Source: Chloroflexota bacterium (GTDB lineage: Bacteria > Chloroflexota > Anaerolineae > Ardenticatenales > Ardenticatenaceae). From it: DNA of 11,756 nucleotides. The stretch's first letter is position 1. Each line of letters starts with the position of its first letter. The stretch is from NCBI GenBank assembly GCA_003520455.1, contig DOUV01000361.1:1-11756 (forward strand), given 5' to 3'. The notes under the pieces are model-generated. The model did no database searches. It was not told the DNA's origin and worked only from the letters and a program-made list of their open reading frames with translations. Below are positions 5,980 to 11,756 of the stretch, in pieces. The translations under genes and the position numbers were made by a program.

Positions 5980-8900
5980 TTAGCGGCCCTCAACCATGAT
6001 CGGAATGCTGACCGCGCTGGGCGCGACATCCGGGCCGAGGAGGATCTCTCCCTTGAACGTCTCGCCTTCGCCGGTCGGAATCGGGAAGCAGACATTGAGG
6101 TTGACCTCGGTCCCCGCCGGAACAGCGCCCGCCGGCATGCCGGTGACCGTGACATCGTTCCCCTGGATAGCATCGACCACCAGATCGAACGTCGCACTGC
6201 CGGTCGGTACGTTCCAGCCGTGGACATAGGCGCGGTAGGTACCGTCCGCCGGAGCGATCACCGTGACGGTCTCCTCGTCCGTGGAGGTGGTGGACGCCGC
6301 CAGGATCTCGGTGTCAAAGTCGAACTCGCCATCCTTGTTGGCGTCGTAGAGCAGGTAGAGGTCGATATCATTCCCCGACGCACCGCCCGTATTCACCGTC
6401 ACGCGCGATGCATGGTCGAGGGTGAACTCGTAATAGTAACTGGACGTGGCCGGATCATTCGGGTCGTCTTGACGGGCGGTGCCCTCAACCATCACCGGCC
6501 GGCTGAGGCCAAAGCCTTCTGCGCTGAATCCGTTCAGATCGAGCCCCGCGCTGAAACTCACATCCACACAGGTGTTCGGCTGATTGGAACCGGTGATGTT
6601 GATCTCGGACGGCGCCACCGAGAGGGTGCTGACGGTATCGGTAAATGGCACACTGAACTGGTCGCCTTTGTAGAGCACGTTGTGGTTGACCATCGCGTGC
6701 AGCCCTTCCGTGATCGGGCCGGTGATCCACTCTGCGGGGCCGCCCGTCGCCGTTCGGAAGCGCCACTTGCCCGAGCCGAAGTAGGTGTTCTCGCTCGCGG
6801 CGACCGTCTCCAGGGTGTAGGGACCGTACCAGGCTGGGTCAGCCCAGTTGCTTCCGCTGTTGTCCGGATGGTTCGGATCGCTGAAGCGGTCGCTGGTTGG
6901 CCCGAAGATCAAGGCATCGAGGTCGGTTGGCATGCTGTCGGCCCACTCGCTGCGGACGATGAATTGGGTGCCTTCTGCCGGCGCGGATGGAACGTCGAAG
7001 AAGAAGAAGCGCCAATCGCCGGACTCGTTCCGCCAACTCCAGTCAAAACCGCCGCGAATTCCGCCGTTGTTGTAGAGCGAGGTGGTCTGGCCGGCCTCGC
7101 TGCCCCCAAAGACCATCGTGCCGGTCATCTCGGCGGCGACGTTGACGACAACCGGGACGATGGCGCGGTCGGTGACCAGGCTGAAGCCGGCCGGTACCCC
7201 GGCTGGCGTCCCACCGCCGCTTGCCGCTGCTCTACGAGCAGCCTGCATGACCAGTGGGAAGTAGACCACGTTGTCCTGGCGACGCAGACTGGTCTGGGTC
7301 ACCTCGATGGCGCCCTCGTAGAGGCCGTAGGCGTGGTCGGGCGGCACACTGGCCGTGGCCTGAAAACTTGCCGTGTCGTTGGCCGGGACCGTGATCTCGG
7401 TGCTGGCGAGGTGAAGGAGATTCCAGTCAACCTTCTTGTAGAAGGTCACCTCAATGGTCAGGTCGGTCTGCGGGATGGCGGCCGTCCGAAAGTTATGTTG
7501 AAGGCCGATGAATAAGCCGTCGGCCATTCTCGCGCGCGGCTCTTGGACCCAGACCTCCTGGAGGTTGTTGTAGGCGTGGCCGTAGCTAAAGCGCACGTAC
7601 TCGTACTGGTCGATCTCGGTCCTGGCCCAGTCCAATTCTGGTGAACCGTCAATATTGTGCGGCTCATATGGCACTTTGTTGGGGTGGGTGACAACCCCGT
7701 TGCCATCCGCATCCTCCCACAGGTTGCCGTCGCCGTTGATGTCTGTCCAGTTGTAGACCAACGCACGCCAGAGTTGATCCGGGTTGTAGTCGCCGTTGCC
7801 GTCAAACTGCGAGAAGGGCACGGCCAGACGCACGATCATCAGGTCCGCATCGGCCGGGATGCGATTGGTGTCGAGCTTGTAGAGATAGTCCGGCGCGTTG
7901 AAGTTGTAGCTGCTCTCGCGACTGACCGATGCCGAGGTACGGGTGAAGCGATAAGTCGCCTCCGGCAGCTGCTCGAAGGTGCGCGCCGCCAGCGTCGCCG
8001 AGATCGGGAAGTCGCTGTCGTTTGCGATGGTGAAGCTCTGAACGTCGGTCTGGCTGGGCATGATGATCCTGGCGAAGGCCGGGTGTTCCTCCCCACGGAA
8101 GTCGCCAACCTGCCAGCTATCAGGCGTGACGTAACCACCCGTCCGCCCGGCGGCGACGTCGGTCGCACGGTCGGCGTTGACGGTGCCGGCCCCCTGCACG
8201 AAGACGTCATAGTTCTGGTCCGTGGCTCCCGACATGAAGATCGCTCTGGCCTCGTCCCAATTCGGCCAGCGATGATGCCTGTCCCAGAAGGCCTGGTAGA
8301 CCAGCGCCAGGTTGCCGGCGGCGGCCGGTGTGGAGCGACTCGTACCACCCCACGTGGCCCACGAGTACCAGCCGTCGAAGCCGAAGTAGTTGATCCCCTC
8401 ATCACCGGCGGCGTAGGCACCATCGGCGGTGACGCTCACCCCCTGGTCACCACGCGCGCCGGGCCCGCGGTTGGACCAGCGAATGATGTCGCCGTGAAGG
8501 ATCTGATTCGTGTCGGTGATCGAGTCCCACCCGGTCGAACCGAATTGGGTGGAGGCGCCGATGCCCAAACCAGAAGGCGGGGCCGGCGCGGTGACGGTGC
8601 CGAAACCAGGTGCACCGTTGCCGGTCGCAAAGAGCAACTGCGTGTAGCGGCCGCGGCGGATCGTGCGCTCGGCGTAGCGAGAGTAGTAATCCCAGCCATC
8701 GTTGTCCGTCGCCGAGTAGCCGAAGCTGTTACTGCCGATGTGGACTTCGTCGCCACTCTGCCGGTAGCCGTCATAGCCGTAGATGCTAAAGAGCCAGGCA
8801 TCAGTGGCAGCGCTGTCAACGGTGTAGATGTTCCCGATGTTGACGAGCGCGGCGTCCGGCGCCGCGCCCTGCACGACGCCATTCGGCTTGCCATCGCCGG

Positions 8901-10308
8901 GGAGGTCACGGAATGCCGGTGCCAGGCCATTGATCATGCCCTGCCCGACGACGTTGGAGGCGCACTGGGTGCCGTGGGTGTAGCCCTCGTCCAGAGCCCC
9001 CGTGAAGGCGACCATATCGCCGTTCCCGGGCACGGGTGGATACCCAGGGTATCCGAAGCCATAGAGCCAGTCAGAGACCGGCAGGGGCAAATTTCCGTCG
9101 GCGATGTAGTAGATCGCACCGCCCGAGATGTCGGTGTAGCCGTCCCCGTTCATGTCGCGGTAGGAAACCGGATCCATGTGGGTGACCGGTTTCTCATCGC
9201 GGAAGTCGTAGTCATTGTCGAGGTCGACGTAGACGGTATCGTAGACACCGCGAGTGTGCTCATCCACGAGGAGGACCGCAACCCGCTCCCCAAAGACAGC
9301 CAGCAAGTTGTCATCTGGGTGACTCCCGATGTGGTAGACACCACTGCGGCTGGTGTCGTTGAGGGTGTACACGTGCTCGAAGCTGCGCGACCCATCCTCG
9401 CCGGCCAACGGTGTATAGGCCAGGCGCGTGGTGCCGTCGAAGTCGCGGACCACCCTCGGAGTCTCACTGGTGTTTATGTACCACGAGGCGCCATCGGCGA
9501 CGAAGTGCGTGCCGAAGTAGCCATCGAATGCGTAGAGGAGCATCGAGTACGGGTCGAAGGCCATCACCCACCCGGCGTAGGGCGACGGTGTCGTGACAGC
9601 GGACGTCGTCTCCGGCACGGTCGCCCACGTCCCCATCAAGTCGGGGTGGGCGAAATCAACCCCGTCGTCGATGACGGCCACGCGCACACCTTTACCGGTA
9701 TAGCCTTTCTTCCAGGCAGCGGACGATTCGTGCCCGTCGCGGACGTCGAACCAGCCGGTGGGCTGGGCGCCGCCCTTCCCGGTCTGGCCCTGCGCCTTCA
9801 CCTCCTCAGACCAACCTTTATCCATCGCCTTCAGCGCCGCCATCTGTTGCTTGCGCTCTTCGAGCGTGGGCGCACGCTTCACATCGTAGCCCGGGTCGGA
9901 GGGCAGCGGGGCGTAGCTCGAACCGCCCCCCACGGCCTTTTCGATCCGAATGACGCCCGGAAGAGTTGCAACCTTGACGAGTTGGTTCGCCGGGACGATC
10001 GCCAGGGTCACCTGCTGGCCATCGTCCTGGTCCGGGCGAGTCACCGCCCGAGGAAGGAGGTTGCCGAAGGAGGTCCCCGGATGGGAGATAATCACCACAG
10101 CCTCATCGGTCGTGACCTGAGCTTCGACGGCAGGAATCAGGTCAGTGTCAATCTTGGCGGTCGCGCTATCCGAGGCGGTCTTGATGGTGGTCGGCTGGTC
10201 AGGACCACCGGCCCGCGCAGGGGTGCTGAGCTGCACCCCCACCACAATGACCGCCAAGAGTGCCAATGCACTGACGGTTGGGATCAGTAACAGCCGGAGT
10301 CGTTGCAT
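5980..10308 (-). CDS. Secreted S8 serine protease, pyrolysin-like insertion, PPC domain at C-terminus (gene C)
   Basis: A 1442-aa exported subtilase. Residues 1-33 are a signal peptide (MQRLRLLLIP start, cleavage after ARA); a propeptide follows to about 130. The triad is Asp214 (VRVAVIDDGVDF), His445 (YTHGTQCAS) and Ser657 (WGGTSRSTPAAAG), with oxyanion Asn564 (ATGNGAPG). Asp and His are 231 residues apart instead of the usual 30-60. The insert holds calcium-type loops DLDNDYDFRDE (362-372) and DMNGDGYTD (385-393), as in pyrolysin-like proteases. More such loops lie at 836-844, 856-871 and 1322-1332. After the catalytic domain come beta-rich regions, VYFPLVM (1015-1021), a Ser/Gly linker, and a pre-peptidase C-terminal (PPC) domain at about 1285-1385 (YYYEFTLDHASRVTV, DIDLYLL). 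PPC domains in secreted proteases usually aid secretion or substrate binding and are often removed. The Ser motif lacks the usual His after Pro. AGGTG (10316-10320) is 7 bases before the ATG. I see no strong promoter close upstream. Confidence 0.95.
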   Translation of the reverse strand: MQRLRLLLIPTVSALALLAVIVVGVQLSTPARAGGPDQPTTIKTASDSATAKIDTDLIPAVEAQVTTDEAVVIISHPGTSFGNLLPRAVTRPDQDDGQQVTLAIVPANQLVKVATLPGVIRIEKAVGGGSSYAPLPSDPGYDVKRAPTLEERKQQMAALKAMDKGWSEEVKAQGQTGKGGAQPTGWFDVRDGHESSAAWKKGYTGKGVRVAVIDDGVDFAHPDLMGTWATVPETTSAVTTPSPYAGWVMAFDPYSMLLYAFDGYFGTHFVADGASWYINTSETPRVVRDFDGTTRLAYTPLAGEDGSRSFEHVYTLNDTSRSGVYHIGSHPDDNLLAVFGERVAVLLVDEHTRGVYDTVYVDLDNDYDFRDEKPVTHMDPVSYRDMNGDGYTDISGGAIYYIADGNLPLPVSDWLYGFGYPGYPPVPGNGDMVAFTGALDEGYTHGTQCASNVVGQGMINGLAPAFRDLPGDGKPNGVVQGAAPDAALVNIGNIYTVDSAATDAWLFSIYGYDGYRQSGDEVHIGSNSFGYSATDNDGWDYYSRYAERTIRRGRYTQLLFATGNGAPGFGTVTAPAPPSGLGIGASTQFGSTGWDSITDTNQILHGDIIRWSNRGPGARGDQGVSVTADGAYAAGDEGINYFGFDGWYSWATWGGTSRSTPAAAGNLALVYQAFWDRHHRWPNWDEARAIFMSGATDQNYDVFVQGAGTVNADRATDVAAGRTGGYVTPDSWQVGDFRGEEHPAFARIIMPSQTDVQSFTIANDSDFPISATLAARTFEQLPEATYRFTRTSASVSRESSYNFNAPDYLYKLDTNRIPADADLMIVRLAVPFSQFDGNGDYNPDQLWRALVYNWTDINGDGNLWEDADGNGVVTHPNKVPYEPHNIDGSPELDWARTEIDQYEYVRFSYGHAYNNLQEVWVQEPRARMADGLFIGLQHNFRTAAIPQTDLTIEVTFYKKVDWNLLHLASTEITVPANDTASFQATASVPPDHAYGLYEGAIEVTQTSLRRQDNVVYFPLVMQAARRAAASGGGTPAGVPAGFSLVTDRAIVPVVVNVAAEMTGTMVFGGSEAGQTTSLYNNGGIRGGFDWSWRNESGDWRFFFFDVPSAPAEGTQFIVRSEWADSMPTDLDALIFGPTSDRFSDPNHPDNSGSNWADPAWYGPYTLETVAASENTYFGSGKWRFRTATGGPAEWITGPITEGLHAMVNHNVLYKGDQFSVPFTDTVSTLSVAPSEINITGSNQPNTCVDVSFSAGLDLNGFSAEGFGLSRPVMVEGTARQDDPNDPATSSYYYEFTLDHASRVTVNTGGASGNDIDLYLLYDANKDGEFDFDTEILAASTTSTDEETVTVIAPADGTYRAYVHGWNVPTGSATFDLVVDAIQGNDVTVTGMPAGAVPAGTEVNLNVCFPIPTGEGETFKGEILLGPDVAPSAVSIPIMVEGR

Positions 10309-10315
10309 AGTCGGT

Positions 10316-10320
10316 CACCT
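10316..10320 (-). promoter_or_regulatory. Ribosome binding site of gene C
   Basis: On the minus strand AGGTG(A) precedes the ATG (10308-10306) with a 7-base spacer. It supports this start, which is followed immediately by a signal peptide. Confidence 0.6.
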
Positions 10321-10960
10321 CGTTGTAAGTGATGATAGAGCATTGAACGATCGACGACTGTGTAAGCCGGGCAAGCCTCCTTTCTGGCATATGCTGGAAT
10401 GTGTGGCGAATATGCGGAGAGGAGTGGCCCTGCGTCCGCGAGAGGAAACAGGGATTGACCGAGGGCTGGGACCAGGGGATGGACCCGAACGAGGCTGTGT
10501 CCGCGTCTGCCGGCGGTGGATTGGGATGACGTGGCAGCGCGGCCTCGCGCTGGCTTTCCCTCGCCGCTTTCCAGGAAGGGTGTGGAAGCACGATAGCCGC
10601 GTCGGTAGCGGTTGCTACGTGGGTCGTACGGCCCGGCGCTGATGAAGGCGCTCTCGAGAGAGTGCAAACTGATGTCTGGGGAGTTTTACGATCATTGCGT
10701 ACTCCACATGGAGTGCCAGAGTCAACAGGGACGCCCGACTTTGAAGCCTGCCGGCACGCGTGTGCTCGCAATCCGCCGTCGCGGCGGGCGAGGAAACCGG
10801 CCAGGCCCGAGGATACGGCGACTGATGAGAGAAAAGAGTACAGGAGACTCGATCGCCAGAGAGTCTCTACGCACAAAAGGCGATATTGGTGCCACAATCA
10901 CGAAGCACACCGGATTTGTTCTTCCAGGATTGCAACCGATATTCCTGGACGACACGCCGC

Positions 10961-10989
10961 TCGTCTATATGATTCGCTCATATGGACGA
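10961..10989 (+). other. 12-bp stem-loop
   Basis: TCGTCTATATGA (10961-10972) and TCATATGGACGA (10978-10989) pair along all 12 positions, with one U-G pair (10966 with 10984) and loop TTCGC. It is the strongest single stem in the intergenic array. It shares its last three bases with the next stem (10987-11013), so the two may be alternative folds. Confidence 0.6.
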
Positions 10990-11014
10990 AGGTGTCCCGA
11001 CAGGCCACCTTCGG

Positions 11015-11111
11015 ACAGGAGTCGCGTGAGGCGTGATGCGTGAGGAAACGCATCACGGATCACGTTGGCCTGCTGTCAGAGAGACGCAGGTCGCGCACGC
11101 GACTCCACTGT
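11015..11111. repeat. Nested inverted repeats
   Basis: GGAGTCGCGTG (11018-11028) is the exact inverse of CACGCGACTCC (11096-11106); allowing a 2-base bulge, pairing extends to ACAG (11015-11018) and CTGT (11108-11111). Inside is a perfect 10-bp hairpin, CGTGATGCGT/ACGCATCACG (11032-11041 with 11048-11057, loop GAGGAA). The right outer arm can instead form its own small hairpin, GTCGCG-CA-CGCGAC (11090-11103). The nested design suggests a folded RNA domain or a palindromic DNA element. Confidence 0.5.
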
Positions 11112-11174
11112 GAGCGATATGATTTGAGGGTGTAGGCTCGATCGAAACTGTTCTCAATTCTTTCTGCAGCACGG

Positions 11175-11627
11175 TCATGTAGAACTGAGGTAACTACGGA
11201 TATTACCGAACCGCAGGCATCGAGTGAAGTCGTCTGATATCAGGTGAGAGGAAGGTTTGGGAATCCCGGTACGCGGTGAATCGAACAGCCAGAAAGCTTC
11301 TCCAGAGCCGTACTTGATTGTGGTTCCGGCGGACCATCCAGCATGTAGGACGCCACGATTATACTGCCCTCCTCCAGGAAGGTCAATACTCATTGTAAGG
11401 CGATAGAGTTCCGAATCTAGTTGAAATTTCCGATCCGGCCGGTATACCATCAGCAGTTTCGACCTTGGGAAGCCTTCCCTGGTCGCATTCGTCGATCCAG
11501 CAAGATTGATGAGCAGGCCCGATCGACCGCAGAGTTGCTCAACGGTCAAAGCGCGACCACCCCTGTCCCCTCTATGAAGGCATGCACCACCTCGCGCGTC
11601 CGGCTTTTGAGCCCAGGGCGGTGTCAA
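11175..11627 (-). CDS. Orphan reading frame, possible hypothetical protein (weak)
   Basis: An open frame of up to 150 codons in otherwise gene-free DNA, reading towards gene C. I do not recognise it. The start is uncertain: the longest version uses TTG and has no obvious ribosome binding site. The stretch SKLLMVYRPDRKFQLDSELY and the following residues look moderately protein-like, but third-position G+C is not clearly biased as in genes A-C, so it may be chance or a decayed gene. No signal peptide or membrane segment is visible. Confidence 0.15.
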   Translation of the reverse strand: MTPPWAQKPDARGGACLHRGDRGGRALTVEQLCGRSGLLINLAGSTNATREGFPRSKLLMVYRPDRKFQLDSELYRLTMSIDLPGGGQYNRGVLHAGWSAGTTIKYGSGEAFWLFDSPRTGIPKPSSHLISDDFTRCLRFGNIRSYLSST

Positions 11628-11638
11628 AGTCCCCAGAG

Positions 11639-11674
11639 TGTCAGGCTGAGCAACGCGCTCGCGGAGCGAAGCCT
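11639..11674. repeat. REP-like palindromic unit 1 (CTGAGC ... GAGCGAAG type)
   Basis: TGTCAGGCTGAGC (11639-11651) and GGAGCGAAGCCT (11663-11674) form an imperfect stem: AGGCT (11643-11647) pairs with AGCCT (11670-11674), then GC (11650-11651) with GC (11666-11667). The wording TGTCA-n-CTGAGC-n-GAGCGAAG resembles extragenic repeats of the TGTCATCCTGAGC...GCGAAGGATC kind that I recall from many bacterial genomes. Family membership is from memory, not from a search. Confidence 0.5.
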
Positions 11675-11697
11675 CTCTTGCTGCGGCGTCGGCGACC

Positions 11698-11756
11698 CTT
11701 CGCTCCCCTTCGTTCCGCTCAGAGCCTGCCCTCAGTGGAACGAAGGGGTGACAGGG
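11698..11756. repeat. REP-like palindromic unit 2, inverted copy running to the window edge
   Basis: CCCCTTCGTTCC (11705-11716) pairs perfectly with GGAACGAAGGGG (11737-11748), and pairing continues imperfectly to an 8-base loop (11723-11730). An extra CTTCGCTCC precedes it (about 11699-11707), and TGACA (11749-11753) mirrors the TGTCA that opens unit 1. Four related GAGCGAAG/GGAACGAAG cores therefore lie within about 110 bases in alternating orientation. The array may continue beyond the window. Confidence 0.55.

Larger units (their letters stand above)
10535..11111 (+). other. Dense array of stem-loops: candidate structured RNA or palindromic element
   Basis: Stems seen directly: 10535-10552 (CAGCGCG/CGCGCTG, 4-base loop), 10566-10589 (7 bp with one bulge), 10648-10665 (8 bp, one G-U), 10699-10716 (7 bp, one G-U), 10773-10787 (CCGCCG/CGGCGG), 10844-10867 (GAGACTC/GAGTCTC), 10923-10949 (TCCAGGA/TCCTGGA), 10961-10989 (12 bp, one G-U, 5-base loop), 10987-11013 (CGAAGGTG/CACCTTCG), 11032-11057 (10 bp, 6-base loop) and 11090-11103. 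This is more than expected by chance for this length. The wobble pairs noted inside stems are tolerated on the + strand and become A-C mismatches on the minus strand. No promoter, terminator or known RNA signature is visible, so the RNA reading is inference; a composite of extragenic palindromes is the main alternative. Confidence 0.35.
10309..11174. other. Intergenic region upstream of gene C, hairpin-rich, no convincing gene
   Basis: No frame here reads like a real protein: the frames on both strands are short, rich in Arg/Ser/Pro and lack motifs or ribosome binding sites. The half nearest gene C (10309-10530) would hold its promoter, where TATCAT on the minus strand (10337-10332) is the only passable -10 box and lacks a good -35. 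The distal half is packed with short perfect hairpins (see the entry at 10535-11111). Confidence 0.5.

Noticed and set aside
5869..10290. Two long plus-strand open frames (548 and 877 codons) opposite gene C
   Set aside because: They are antisense shadows with repetitive Val/Arg/Asp/Gly composition and no motifs; gene C has a complete catalytic triad and signal peptide.
10791..10800. GAGGAAA-like word recalling the conserved start of RNase P RNA
   Set aside because: The remaining conserved regions of RNase P RNA are absent from the surrounding sequence.
10822..10828. CTGATGA, resembling the hammerhead ribozyme core
   Set aside because: No stem II closing to a CGAAA strand and no correctly placed cleavage stem follow; seven bases alone are chance.
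10612..11043. Plus-strand open frame of 143 codons upstream of gene C
   Set aside because: Arg/Ser-rich, no motif, no ribosome binding site, and it runs through several perfect hairpins; better explained as noncoding.
1..11756. CRISPR array, tRNA or rRNA genes
   Set aside because: I saw no regularly spaced direct repeats and no tRNA cloverleaf or rRNA signature on either strand.

Overview
The window looks like a chromosomal stretch from a GC-rich bacterium, most plausibly a member of the Chloroflexota (Caldilineae/Ardenticatenia/Promineifilum-like). The basis is high G+C, very large secreted multidomain subtilases, and a VY(V/F)P(I/L)VM segment in both of them that resembles the 'YLPLV' segments I recall from exported proteins of that phylum. 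This placement is an inference from general knowledge, not a database result.

Layout. Positions 1-180 hold the frameshifted 3' remnant of an ISAs1/H-repeat-type transposase. It ends inside a consensus-like sigma-70 promoter (177-205). About 600 bases without a convincing gene follow. Next is gene A (817-4710, +), a 1297-aa secreted S8 protease with signal peptide, I9-type propeptide, PA insertion, beta-rich domains, a glutamine-amidotransferase-like alpha/beta segment, a PKD domain and a C-terminal CHRD domain. Two tandem hairpins and a 107-bp element with perfect 18-bp terminal inverted repeats follow it. A promoter with a structured leader then precedes gene B (5271-5795, +), a DoxX-family membrane protein. 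A 23-bp perfect hairpin separates gene B from the convergent gene C (5980-10308, -). Gene C is a 1442-aa secreted S8 protease with a pyrolysin-like long insertion between the catalytic Asp and His, several DxDxDG calcium-type loops and a C-terminal pre-peptidase (PPC) domain. Beyond it, 10309-11756 contains no recognisable gene. It has a remarkably hairpin-dense stretch (about 10535-11111), one weak orphan reading frame on the minus strand, and a cluster of GAGCGAAG/CTTCGCTC palindromic repeats at the window edge.

Function. Two unrelated-looking large extracellular subtilases sit either side of a small membrane protein. Both have signal peptides and accessory binding domains, which suggests extracellular protein degradation for nutrition or cell-surface processing. 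Nothing in the sequence ties DoxX mechanistically to the proteases; the three genes seem to be separate transcription units. The least explained part is the intergenic hairpin array upstream of gene C, which could be a structured RNA or a palindromic mobile remnant.
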